NCBI GenBank assembly: GCA_965216335.1
Contig: OZ244154.1
Location: forward strand, 2,976,001-3,040,000
Length of the DNA stretch: 64,000 bases
Origin: JAHEJE01 sp965216335
Lineage (GTDB): Bacteria > Pseudomonadota > Alphaproteobacteria > Rhizobiales > Aestuariivirgaceae
Reading direction: 5' to 3'
In this document: piece by piece, positions 52,642-60,993 of the stretch
How the letters are laid out: each line of letters starts with the position of its first letter
How positions within the stretch are numbered: the stretch's first letter is position 1
Made by a program: the position numbers and the translations under genes
The notes under the pieces: model-generated
The model's input: the letters and a program-made list of their open reading frames with translations, nothing else
What the model was told of the DNA's origin: nothing
Databases searched by the model: none

Positions 52642-55020
52642 CTATGACCTGACGCGGATCTTTTGCGGGTCGTAGTGCGGGAAGGCGACGACGGTGGCAG
52701 GCAGGCGTTTCTGGTGGCCGTCGAGCTTGCCGACTTCGACTTCGGTTCCCGGCTCGGCGTAGGTGACGTCCAGGCGGGCGAGCGCAATGGTTTTGCGCAG
52801 GATCGGTGAGCGGCATGGGCTGGTGACTTCGCCAATCTGGGCGCGGCCGACGTGGATGCAGTCGCCGGCGGCGATCACATCATCACCGTGCATGTCGAGG
52901 CCGACCAGTTTCCTTTGCGGGTGCTCTTTGCGGCGGGCAAGGGCGTCGCGGCCGACGAAGTCGTCTTCCTTGGACTTCAGTGGAACGGTGAAACCGATAC
53001 CGGCTTCGAAGGGATCGGTCTGGTCGTTGAATTCATAGCCGGCGAAGATCAGGCCGGCTTCGATACGCAGCATGTCGAGGGCGGCCAGACCCAACGGCCT
53101 AAGGCCCATCGGCTCACCGACCTGCCAGATGGCGTCGAACACCTCGGCGGCATTTGAAGGGTGGCAGAACACCTCGTAGCCCAGTTCGCCGGAGTAGCCG
53201 GTGCGCGAGACGATCACCGGCGGGCCTTCGAAGTCGCGCAGGCGGCCGATGGAGAAGCGGAACCAGCCGAGTTCCTCCACCGTCGCCTGGTCAGGCCGGG
53301 TCCAGATGACCTGTTTCAGGATGTCGCGGCTCATAGGCCCCTGCACGGCGACATTGTGCTGCTGGTCGGTGGACGAGCGTACCCATACCTTAAGGCCGAG
53401 CTTTTCAGCCAGTTCGCGCAGCCACTGGCCACCGTATTCGTCGCCGCCGATCCAGCGAAAATTGTGCTCGCCGAGCCGGAACACCGTGCCATCGTCAACC
53501 ATGCCGCCGTGCTCGTAACACATGGCGGTATAGACCACCTGGCCGGTTGAAAGCTTCCTGATGTTGCGGGTCATCGCATATTGCATCAGCGCTTCGGCAT
53601 CGGGGCCTGTGATCTCGAACTTGCGCAGGGCCGACAAATCGATGATGGCGGCCTTTTCACGGCAGGCCCAGTACTCGCCGATCGGGCCGTCATCATGGAA
53701 GCTGTTGGGCAGCCAAAAGCCCTTGTACTCAACGAAGTCGCGGGTGTGTTTGGCGAAGCTGGAATGAAAGCCGGTTTCACGGGTCAATTGCGGGTCTGCG
53801 TCTGGTGTCATTCTGAAGGCCACTGCTTTGGAGAAGAGTTCTTTTTCCGCGTAGGTGCGGACATGGATATCGGTCGGAATCCAGCCGTTGGCCGGGTCAA
53901 TATCGCACGGACAGGCGGACGACACACACACCAGATCAGTCAACGCGCGGAACATGACATAATCGCCGGGGCGCGACCAGGGTTCATCGAAATAGAACAC
54001 GTTGTCGTCGTCGATGCCGGTATTGAAGAACAGATTGAAGGCCATCCAGCCGGCGCGCTCAGGAATGTCATAGGGCTGCATCACCGCATTGAAATTGTCG
54101 GTGCAGTTGACATGGCCGAAATAACCCATGTCCTCGTAATAGCGGTTGGTACAGGCCAACCCGAAGGCGTCGTGACGGCCGCAGGTATCGCGAACCACTT
54201 CGATGAGCGGTTCAAAGCCGGTGTCGAAGCCCTTGGAGGGAAGGCCCGGCGCCGGATAGCCGACACCGACCAGCGAGCGGATCGTGGTGGCGTCGAGCGG
54301 GTGGACAATGCCCTTTTCCAGCTTGCGCATGGAAAAACACTGCAAGTCGGAACATTGCCGGCCGGCAACGTCGTAAACCTGGAAGAATTCGCCGGCCTTT
54401 ACGGTATAGGCCGTTGCCGTGGCGGCGGACACACGGAAATCCTGCAGTGGCTCGGCGAGCGGCTCGGGCAGGTCGGGGATTTCGATCTCGTGCGGCCGGG
54501 CGCGCTTGATGAATAGTTCCAGCGGCGTGGTGGTGTCGTGGGTGTCCGGCGCCATGGCCTTACCGGGTGCTGCGGCAACGATGATGCCCGGGCGCGTGGC
54601 GGTGAAGGCCTGCTCGGCCTTGGCCGGACTGCCGGCGCCGAACAGTTTCAAGGCGCCGGCTCCGGCAAGGTCGACCTTACGGCGTTCGAGGGCGGCACGA
54701 ACATTTCGGGCCGACGGGTCGCTGCCCGACAGAATAGCGCGCAATCCGTCGGCCTGTCCGTTCGCCGTCTCACCGATGATCCCGAGATCGATGCGGCCGT
54801 CTTTGCCAGCAGCAATCAGTTCGCCGCATTGCCCGCCTTCGGCGTCAACCAGCTTGAGCTTGTCATCAGGGTAGATCGGAACGGAGATGCTGCCGCCAGC
54901 GGGCACCACGTAGCGTTCGGTGCCAAAAGGCAGGGCACGGATTGCGGGAAGCAGTATCGCGGATGGTTTAGGGGGGCCGGCCGCGAACGGCGGCACACCC
55001 GGGCGGCCAGGCTCTTCCAT
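52642..55020 (-). CDS. DUF1989-GcvT fusion (folate-type aminomethyltransferase)
   Basis: This is a 792-residue fusion. Residues 36-75 look like the start of a DUF1989 domain (VPAGGSISVPIYPDDKLKLV). Residues of about 200-390 hold a full DUF1989 domain (VYDVAGRQCSDLQCF, then VSSACPCDIDPANGW). About 415-790 form a GcvT/DmdA-like folate-binding domain (CYEHGGMVDDGTVF and VSRTGYSGELGYEVF). GcvT relatives move a methyl or methylene group to tetrahydrofolate; DmdA is the demethylase type. Start: ATG at 55020 with GGGAG 11 bases before; GTG at 55080 lacks a site. The betaine transporter next door and TTGG repeats upstream suggest demethylation of an imported quaternary amine or sulfonium compound. 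Substrate unproven. Confidence 0.8.
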   Translation of the reverse strand: MEEPGRPGVPPFAAGPPKPSAILLPAIRALPFGTERYVVPAGGSISVPIYPDDKLKLVDAEGGQCGELIAAGKDGRIDLGIIGETANGQADGLRAILSGSDPSARNVRAALERRKVDLAGAGALKLFGAGSPAKAEQAFTATRPGIIVAAAPGKAMAPDTHDTTTPLELFIKRARPHEIEIPDLPEPLAEPLQDFRVSAATATAYTVKAGEFFQVYDVAGRQCSDLQCFSMRKLEKGIVHPLDATTIRSLVGVGYPAPGLPSKGFDTGFEPLIEVVRDTCGRHDAFGLACTNRYYEDMGYFGHVNCTDNFNAVMQPYDIPERAGWMAFNLFFNTGIDDDNVFYFDEPWSRPGDYVMFRALTDLVCVSSACPCDIDPANGWIPTDIHVRTYAEKELFSKAVAFRMTPDADPQLTRETGFHSSFAKHTRDFVEYKGFWLPNSFHDDGPIGEYWACREKAAIIDLSALRKFEITGPDAEALMQYAMTRNIRKLSTGQVVYTAMCYEHGGMVDDGTVFRLGEHNFRWIGGDEYGGQWLRELAEKLGLKVWVRSSTDQQHNVAVQGPMSRDILKQVIWTRPDQATVEELGWFRFSIGRLRDFEGPPVIVSRTGYSGELGYEVFCHPSNAAEVFDAIWQVGEPMGLRPLGLAALDMLRIEAGLIFAGYEFNDQTDPFEAGIGFTVPLKSKEDDFVGRDALARRKEHPQRKLVGLDMHGDDVIAAGDCIHVGRAQIGEVTSPCRSPILRKTIALARLDVTYAEPGTEVEVGKLDGHQKRLPATVVAFPHYDPQKIRVRS

Positions 55021-55087
55021 TGTTGCGTACGCTCCCTGCCGGATTGGTTTGGCAAAGTGTAATCCACAGGTAGTGGCCACGCAACTG

Positions 55088-55126
55088 AATTGGGCAAAAT
55101 TGGTTCTTTTTGGTTCAAATTGGTAT
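55088..55126. promoter_or_regulatory. Four TTGG repeats at exact 10-base period
   Basis: TTGG falls at 55090, 55100, 55110 and 55120, each mostly preceded by AA and followed by TT or TA, so the spacing is exactly 10 bases. The array lies between the divergent DUF1989-GcvT and ArgE-type genes. It resembles the cluster before the betaine transporter, which suggests one regulator for both. Confidence 0.6.
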
Positions 55127-55275
55127 ATGCATTATCGTTGACCAAGTTGGCTGTTACGAACAGCCGCTTCTCCACAGCAAGTGTGTCCCGCCAAGTGGCA
55201 ATCCATTAGCGCCGCTGGCCAAGCTGGGCTAAAAGCAACTTCAGCACACATCATTTGCAACAGAGCCCCGAAGCT

Positions 55276-56436
55276 ATGCCGCAATTGCAGGACACAATCG
55301 ACATCCTGAGCCGTCTGATTGGATTTGAGACCATATCGGGCCGTCCGACACATGACATCGTCGGCTACGTGAAGGACTACCTGCACACCCATGGCGTGGA
55401 GTGTTCGATCAGCTTCGACGAAACCGGCGAGCGCGCCAATGTCTTTGCCACCATCGGGCCGCAGATCGACGGTGGTGTGGTGTTTTCCGGTCACACCGAT
55501 GTTGTTCCCGTCGAAGGACAAATCTGGAGTAAGCCACCGTTTGAGTTGACCCGCCAGGACGGCAAGCTCTACGGGCGCGGAAGTGTCGACATGAAGGGCT
55601 TTCTGGCCTGCGTTCTCGGCGCGGTACCAGCCTGGAAAGCCATGCCCCTGAAACGCCCCGTCCACATCGCCTTTTCCTATGACGAGGAAACCGGTGGTCA
55701 TGGCATGCCTTTGTTGCTGAAGGATATGGCGGGCAAGAGCTACCGCCCGGAGATCGTTGTTGTCGGCGAACCGACCGACATGAAGCTGATCACCGGTCAC
55801 AAGGGCGGCTATGAGATGCGCACGGAAGTGACCGGGCTGGAATGTCACTCAAGCCTGCCGCACGCGGGTGTGAACGCAATTTCCTATGCCGTAAAGCTGA
55901 TTGCATTCATCGAAGAAATGGGGGCCGGATGTGCCGCAAAGCCATACGCCGGCAGCGAATTCATTCCGCCGTTCACCACATTCAACGTCGGCACAATTCA
56001 CGGCGGCAGCGCCACCAACGCGACAGCCGGACATTGCGCTTTCGGCTGGGAGTTTCGCCCGATGCCCGGCGAGGATGGCCGCTCCATGATCGCCGAACTG
56101 GAGCGGTATGCCAGCCAAGAGCTTGTCCCCTTGATGCGCAAGATGCACCCGGATGCGTCCATCAAGATCATCGTGGATGCAGAAGTGCCGCCCCTGGACA
56201 ATCGCAATGCCGCCAGGGCGGCCGAGTTCGTGGCCGGCATCACCGGGCAGAATGCGGAACACGTTGTATCGTTTGGAACCGACGGCGGCTATTTCAGCGA
56301 TCAGGGCTTTTCGACCGTCATCTTCGGTCCTGGCAGTATCTCGCGCGCCCACAAGCCGGATGAATTCATACTTGAAAGCGAATTGGCCGAGGGATTGGAG
56401 TTCCTTATGAGCGCCGGCGACCGGCTTTGCCGCTGA
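55276..56436 (+). CDS. argE: ArgE-type deacetylase (M20 family)
   Basis: This is a 386-residue M20 metallopeptidase-type hydrolase. VFSGHTDVVPV, GRGSVDMKGFLACVL and SYDEETGGHG carry the two-zinc ligands and the catalytic Glu. The late block FGTDGGYFSDQGF with GSISRAHKPDE is typical of acetylornithine deacetylase. Start ATG at 55276; an in-frame TTG 7 codons earlier is less likely. It is divergent from the DUF1989-GcvT gene, and the TTGG array lies between them, so its real substrate may be an N-acyl compound linked to that pathway rather than acetylornithine. Confidence 0.75.
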   Translation: MPQLQDTIDILSRLIGFETISGRPTHDIVGYVKDYLHTHGVECSISFDETGERANVFATIGPQIDGGVVFSGHTDVVPVEGQIWSKPPFELTRQDGKLYGRGSVDMKGFLACVLGAVPAWKAMPLKRPVHIAFSYDEETGGHGMPLLLKDMAGKSYRPEIVVVGEPTDMKLITGHKGGYEMRTEVTGLECHSSLPHAGVNAISYAVKLIAFIEEMGAGCAAKPYAGSEFIPPFTTFNVGTIHGGSATNATAGHCAFGWEFRPMPGEDGRSMIAELERYASQELVPLMRKMHPDASIKIIVDAEVPPLDNRNAARAAEFVAGITGQNAEHVVSFGTDGGYFSDQGFSTVIFGPGSISRAHKPDEFILESELAEGLEFLMSAGDRLCR

Positions 56437-56507
56437 GCATCAACGGATGCTGTAGTACACGACATGCGCACTGCAATCAGGACCGGTGCCGGGACGCTCT
56501 ACGTGTC

Positions 56508-57485
56508 TCAACTCCCGGCGATTTGTTTGGCTTTTTGCACCAACACCTCAGCCTGGCGTATCGAGGCGATGTCGATCAGACGGCCGTCGAGCGAGACTGC
56601 CCCCTTGCCCTCCTTGGCCGCTTGAGCCATGGCTTCAAGAATGCGGTTGGCCCGCGTCACTTCGGCCTCGCTCGGGCTCATCACCTCGTTGGCGAGCGCA
56701 ATCTGCGAAGGATGAATGGCCCACTTGCCCTCCATACCGAGCACAGCGGCTCGCTTGGCGGCGGCCCGGTAGCCATCGGAATCCGAGAAATCTCCGAACG
56801 GCCCGTCGACCGGCCGCAACCCGTTTGCGCGCGCCGCCACCACCATGCGCGCCTGCGCGTAGTGCCACATGTCGTCCCAATGAACCTCGCGGTTGCCGTC
56901 CCCGTCCGGGTCGGTCAGCACGGAATAGTCAGGGTTGACCCCGCCGATCACCGTTGTGCGGGCTCGTGTCGAGGCGGCATAGTCGGCCACGCCGAAGTGC
57001 AGCGACTCGTTGCGCTTGGACGCCGCGGCGATTTCATGCACGTTCTGCATACCGAGTGCGGTCTCGATGATGTGCTCGAAACCAATGCTCTTGCTGTAGC
57101 CCTTGGCGTCCTCGATCTGGGTCACCAGCATATCGATGGCATAGACATCCGCCGCTGTGCCGACCTTGGGTATCATGATCAGATCGAGCCGCTCGCCAGC
57201 CTGCTCGACCACATCCACCACATCGCGGTACATGTAATGGGTGTCGAGCCCATTGATGCGCACAGACATCGACTTGCTTCCCCAGTCGATGTCGTTCAGG
57301 CCCTTAATGATGTTTGAGCGTGCCGCCTCCTTATCATCCGGCGCAACCGCGTCTTCAAGATCCAGGAATATTACATCCGCATCAGATTGCGCCGCCTTTT
57401 CAAACATTTGTGGTTGCGATCCGGGAACCGCAAGCTCGCTGCGGTTAAGCCGGGCAGGGGCCTGTTCAATGGTGTGGAAGCTCAT
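56508..57485 (-). CDS. mcl: L-malyl-CoA lyase (HpcH/HpaI-CitE family)
   Basis: This CoA-ester lyase splits malyl-CoA to glyoxylate and acetyl-CoA, closing the serine cycle. FLDLEDAVAPDDKEAAR is the CitE-family metal-binding block; KVGTAADVYAI and IETALGMQNVHEI follow. Start ATG at 57485 (325 residues); an in-frame ATG at 57536 is less likely. It lies on the minus strand beside the regulator gene and opposite the sgaA-mtkAB-ppc operon, whose product malyl-CoA is its substrate. Beta-methylmalyl-CoA lyase activity could be shared. Confidence 0.85.
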   Translation of the reverse strand: MSFHTIEQAPARLNRSELAVPGSQPQMFEKAAQSDADVIFLDLEDAVAPDDKEAARSNIIKGLNDIDWGSKSMSVRINGLDTHYMYRDVVDVVEQAGERLDLIMIPKVGTAADVYAIDMLVTQIEDAKGYSKSIGFEHIIETALGMQNVHEIAAASKRNESLHFGVADYAASTRARTTVIGGVNPDYSVLTDPDGDGNREVHWDDMWHYAQARMVVAARANGLRPVDGPFGDFSDSDGYRAAAKRAAVLGMEGKWAIHPSQIALANEVMSPSEAEVTRANRILEAMAQAAKEGKGAVSLDGRLIDIASIRQAEVLVQKAKQIAGS

Positions 57486-57610
57486 GTCAAATCTGCCTTT
57501 CAGGTTTCGTGTCACATTCCCGGACGGCGAGAACACGAAAAAAACTGCCGTTCTGTCAAGCGCGTTTTCAGTACACGGTACGACGCACGCCGTGCAGACC
57601 AGGCCATGCT

Positions 57611-58279
57611 CTATCGGTCATCGGTTGGTGGCGAATAGTCGTGCGACTGCGCCGCGCTGGAGGAATAGTAAAAGGCAATCGCCTGCGCCCGGTTGCCGAC
57701 GCTGAGCTTGTCGAACAGGTTGCGCAGGTGAAACTTCACTGTGTTGATCGAGATGTTGAAGTCATAAGCCAGTTGCTTGTTGGTGCGTCCCTTGGCCAGC
57801 GACACCAGCAATGCCCGCTCGCGCCCGGTCAGCGTGTTAATCGGGTCCTGATTGAGCTCGCGCACATCGACGAAGGGAAACACCATCTGCCCCTGCGCCA
57901 CGCTTTCCACAGTTGCCAGCAGCACCTCGGGCGAGTTCGACCGGGCGCAAAAGCCTGCCGCCCCGGATGACATGGCGCGCCTGGTCGTGTTGGCATCTTC
58001 TGCGTGACTGTACACCACCATGCGCGGCGCATTGTCCTGCGCGCGCATCACTTCCAGCAGCTTCTCGCCGCCCAGCATCGGTAGCGACCAGTCGATGATT
58101 CCGACCTTGACCGGCACCCGCAGTACCGCTTCGATGAAGCCTTCCGCCGTCGATGACGTCGTCACCAGCGAAAAGCGCGCATCGCGATCGAAAAATTCTG
58201 ACAGCGCTGACAGCATGATTGGATTGCTGTCCCCCAGCGCGACATCGATCGGTCGCCCGATTGTCTTCTTTTCGGTCAT
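57611..58279 (-). CDS. LuxR-type response regulator, atypical receiver
   Basis: This is a 222-residue protein with an N-terminal receiver and a C-terminal HTH of the LuxR type (LTGRERALLVSLAKGRTNKQ, then NTVKFHLRNLF). The phospho-acceptor is Asp63 (IIDWSLPML) and Ser91 is in place. The conserved Lys is Arg113 (GFCARSN) and the usual acidic pair is reduced to one Asp (Asp17). No kinase lies nearby. It is divergent from the serine-cycle operon, with a palindrome between them, so it is the likely regulator of that operon and of itself. Serine-cycle genes in Methylobacterium use the LysR-type QscR instead. Confidence 0.85.
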   Translation of the reverse strand: MTEKKTIGRPIDVALGDSNPIMLSALSEFFDRDARFSLVTTSSTAEGFIEAVLRVPVKVGIIDWSLPMLGGEKLLEVMRAQDNAPRMVVYSHAEDANTTRRAMSSGAAGFCARSNSPEVLLATVESVAQGQMVFPFVDVRELNQDPINTLTGRERALLVSLAKGRTNKQLAYDFNISINTVKFHLRNLFDKLSVGNRAQAIAFYYSSSAAQSHDYSPPTDDR

Positions 58280-58322
58280 CTAGCCCCAAGTTTACAAAAC
58301 CCTACCCATTCCGGCAGGTCTT

Positions 58323-58356
58323 CAATCAGGTAGTTTTCCGTAAACCTACCCGATTG
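58323..58356. promoter_or_regulatory. 34-base palindrome upstream of sgaA
   Basis: CAATCAGGTAG (58323-58333) and CTACCCGATTG (58346-58356) match at 10 of 11 positions around a 12-base spacer. A further CCTACCC lies about 50 bases away, near 58300. A possible -10 TACAAT is at 58368-58373, so the right arm would overlap the -35 region, as for an activator site. It is divergent between the regulator and sgaA. Confidence 0.55.
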
Positions 58357-58404
58357 AATGGGAATCTTACAATACCTTTAGATACCCGAAAGCAGGAGTT
58401 TAGG

Positions 58405-58554
58405 ATGTTGCTGCAATTCGCCCTGTCTCGCCATGATAGCGCCCACGGTGCAGGCCAGCAACGCAATGACGCCCGCACCGGTTGGTGCAATGCCATGCCC
58501 AAGCGCATTGCGACAACGCGAAGACGAGGACACTCGGGAGGAATGACGCCATGA
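58405..58554 (+). CDS. Candidate 49-residue leader ORF of sgaA
   Basis: This short ORF starts at ATG 58405 with AGGAG six bases before it. It begins MLLQFALSRHDSAHGAG and ends GGMTP. Its stop TGA overlaps the sgaA ATG (ATGA, 58551-58554), so translation could couple to sgaA. No family is recognised, and it holds several Arg and His codons. A real regulatory leader, a small protein, or chance are all possible. Confidence 0.4.
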   Translation: MLLQFALSRHDSAHGAGQQRNDARTGWCNAMPKRIATTRRRGHSGGMTP

Positions 58555-59759
58555 ACGGCATCACCGGACTTTTTGTTCCAGGCCCAACCAATGTGCCGGA
58601 GTCGGTCCGCCGCGCGCTGGATGTACCCATGCGGGACCATCGCGCCCCCGACCTGCCCGAGTTCACCTTGCCGTTGTTCGAAGACGTCAAGAAAGTTTTT
58701 AAGACCCAGTCCGCCCAGGTGTTCTTGTTCCCTTCATCTGGCACCGGCGGATGGGAGGCCGCGATCACCAACACGTTAGTTCCCGGCGATAAGGTGCTCG
58801 CGGCCCGATTTGGCCAGTTCTCACATCTGTGGATCGATCTCTGCCAGCGCCACGGCCTTGAGGTGGAGATCGTCGATGTGGACTGGGGCGAAGGCGTGCC
58901 GCTTGAGATTTATGCTGAGAAGCTGAAGGCCGACAGGGCCCACGAGATCAAGGCGGTGCTCGCCTGCCATAACGAGACGACGACCGGGGTGACCAGCGAC
59001 ATCGCCGGTGTACGCCAGGCGCTCGATGACGCCGGCCACCCGGCCCTGCTGTTCGTCGACGGCGTCTCCTCGATCGCCAGCATCGACTTCCGCATGGACG
59101 CCTGGGGTGTCGATATTGCCGTATCGGGCTCGCAGAAGGGCTTCATGCTGCCGGCCGGTCTGGCCATACTGTGCGTCAGCCGGAAGGCGCTGGAAGCCCG
59201 CAACCGTGCCGAACTCGCCCGCTGCTACTTTGACTTCAACGACATGATCGCCACCAACAAGGATGGCTACTTCCCCTACACCCCTGCCATGACCATGCTG
59301 CACGGCCTGCGGGCCGCCGTCGACCGGCTGCTGGACGAAGGTATGGATAATGTCTTTGCCCGCCACCACTACCTGGCTGAAGGCGTGCGCCGTGCCGTCG
59401 CTGCCTGGGGTCTTGGTCTTTGCGCCAAGGAGCCGAAATGGCACTCCGACACCGTCAGCGCGATCTATCTGCCGGAAGGCTTTGACTCAGGGGTCCTGCT
59501 CAAGCGTGCCTATAGCCGCTATGGCGTGTCACTCGGCGCCGGCTTGTCCAAGGTCGCCGGCAAAGTGTTCCGCATCGGCCATCTCGGCGACCTCAATGAA
59601 ATCATGGTCATGATGGCCCTCGCCGGCTCCGAAATGGCCATGCGCGACCTCGGTGTGCCGGTCGAACCGGGCAGCGGCGTTGCCGCGGCTGAAGAATACT
59701 ACCGCACCGCCGAGAACAGCTATCTCGACGCCAAACCCAGTCTCATTGCAGCCGAGTAA
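58551..59759 (+). CDS. sgaA: Serine-glyoxylate aminotransferase
   Basis: This PLP enzyme transfers the amino group of serine to glyoxylate, giving hydroxypyruvate and glycine, and is a serine-cycle step. The PLP Lys is Lys196 (SGSQKGFMLPAG); LFVPGPTNVPESVRR begins the protein. Start ATG at 58551 follows GGGAGGA (402 residues). It is the first gene of sgaA-mtkA-mtkB-ppc, downstream of a palindrome and a candidate leader ORF. Alanine-glyoxylate or other class V aminotransferases are close in sequence, but the operon favours this call. Confidence 0.93.
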   Translation: MNGITGLFVPGPTNVPESVRRALDVPMRDHRAPDLPEFTLPLFEDVKKVFKTQSAQVFLFPSSGTGGWEAAITNTLVPGDKVLAARFGQFSHLWIDLCQRHGLEVEIVDVDWGEGVPLEIYAEKLKADRAHEIKAVLACHNETTTGVTSDIAGVRQALDDAGHPALLFVDGVSSIASIDFRMDAWGVDIAVSGSQKGFMLPAGLAILCVSRKALEARNRAELARCYFDFNDMIATNKDGYFPYTPAMTMLHGLRAAVDRLLDEGMDNVFARHHYLAEGVRRAVAAWGLGLCAKEPKWHSDTVSAIYLPEGFDSGVLLKRAYSRYGVSLGAGLSKVAGKVFRIGHLGDLNEIMVMMALAGSEMAMRDLGVPVEPGSGVAAAEEYYRTAENSYLDAKPSLIAAE

Positions 59760-59793
59760 CCTCGGCAGCGCTCAAACGAGGGACAATTGAGCC

Positions 59794-60993
59794 ATGGATA
59801 TCCACGAATACCAGGCCAAGGAAATTCTCGCCGGCTTCGGCGTGCCAATCCCGCGCGGCGGTCTCGCCTACAGCCCCGAGCAGGCGGCCTATCGCTGTCG
59901 CGAAATTGGCGGCAACCAATGGGTCGTCAAGGCGCAGGTCCACACCGGCGGTCGCGGCAAGGCCGGCGGCGTCAAGATCTGCAGCGACGAGCATGAGGTG
60001 CTCGACGCCGCCAATGACCTGTTCGGTAAGCGCCTGGTGACCCACCAGACCGGCCCGGACGGCAAGGTCGTCTACCGCATTTACATCGAAGGCACGGTGC
60101 AGATTGAGCGCGAACTCTATCTCGGTCTGGTGCTCGACCGCAAATCCGAACGCATCATGGTCGTGGCCTCCGGTTCCGGCGGCATGGAGATCGAGGAGAT
60201 CGCCGAGCGCGAGCCAGACAGCATCGTCCGCTCGATCATCGAACCGGCCGTTGGCATCCAGGCCTTCCAGGCCCGCGAGATCGCCTTCGGTCTCGGCATC
60301 GATGCCGCCCTTATTCAGCAGGCTGCCGAAACCATCATGGGCTGCTACCGCGCCTTCCGTGATCTCGATGCCACCATGGTCGAAATCAATCCGCTGGTCA
60401 TCACCTCGGATGGCGGCATCGTGGCTCTCGACGCCAAGATGACCTTCGACGATAACGCCATGTTCCGCCGCCCGCAGATCGCCGAGCTGCGTGACAAGTC
60501 GCAGGAAGACCCGCGCGAATCGCAGGCCTCCGACCGCGGCCTGAGCTATGTCGGCCTGCAGGGCAACATCGGCTGCATCGTCAACGGCGCCGGTTTGGCC
60601 ATGGCCACCATGGACATGATCAAACAGTCCGGTGGCGAACCGGCCAACTTCCTCGACATCGGCGGCGGCGCCACGCCGGAGCGCGTCGCCAAGGCCTTTC
60701 GCCTCGTCCTCGCCGACGGCAACGTGCAAGCCATCCTGGTCAACATCTTCGCCGGTATTAACCGCTGCGACTGGGTTGCCGAAGGCATCATCAAGGCGCT
60801 GGAGGAGAACCCCATCGATGTTCCGCTGGTTGTCCGCTTGGCTGGCACCAACGTGGAGGAGGGCCGCAAGATTCTTGCCCGGTCGGGTTTACCGATCATT
60901 CGCGCTGCTACACTGGCCGAAGCCGCCGAACGGGCCGTTTCGGCCTGGCAGAACGACCTGAAACACAACGTCAAACTGGTGGAGAACCAATGA
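59794..60993 (+). CDS. mtkA: Malate-CoA ligase (malate thiokinase) subunit beta
   Basis: This ATP-grasp subunit is homologous to SucC (399 residues). MDIHEYQAKEILAGFGVPIP is the family start, the VKAQVHTGGRGKAGGVK block is the ATP site, and FLDIGGGATPERV is the CoA-ligase block. With mtkB it forms malyl-CoA from malate, CoA and ATP. Succinyl-CoA synthetase is the nearest alternative; the operon with sgaA and ppc, and mcl nearby, supports malate. It lies 34 bases after sgaA and overlaps mtkB by four bases. Confidence 0.9.
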   Translation: MDIHEYQAKEILAGFGVPIPRGGLAYSPEQAAYRCREIGGNQWVVKAQVHTGGRGKAGGVKICSDEHEVLDAANDLFGKRLVTHQTGPDGKVVYRIYIEGTVQIERELYLGLVLDRKSERIMVVASGSGGMEIEEIAEREPDSIVRSIIEPAVGIQAFQAREIAFGLGIDAALIQQAAETIMGCYRAFRDLDATMVEINPLVITSDGGIVALDAKMTFDDNAMFRRPQIAELRDKSQEDPRESQASDRGLSYVGLQGNIGCIVNGAGLAMATMDMIKQSGGEPANFLDIGGGATPERVAKAFRLVLADGNVQAILVNIFAGINRCDWVAEGIIKALEENPIDVPLVVRLAGTNVEEGRKILARSGLPIIRAATLAEAAERAVSAWQNDLKHNVKLVENQ

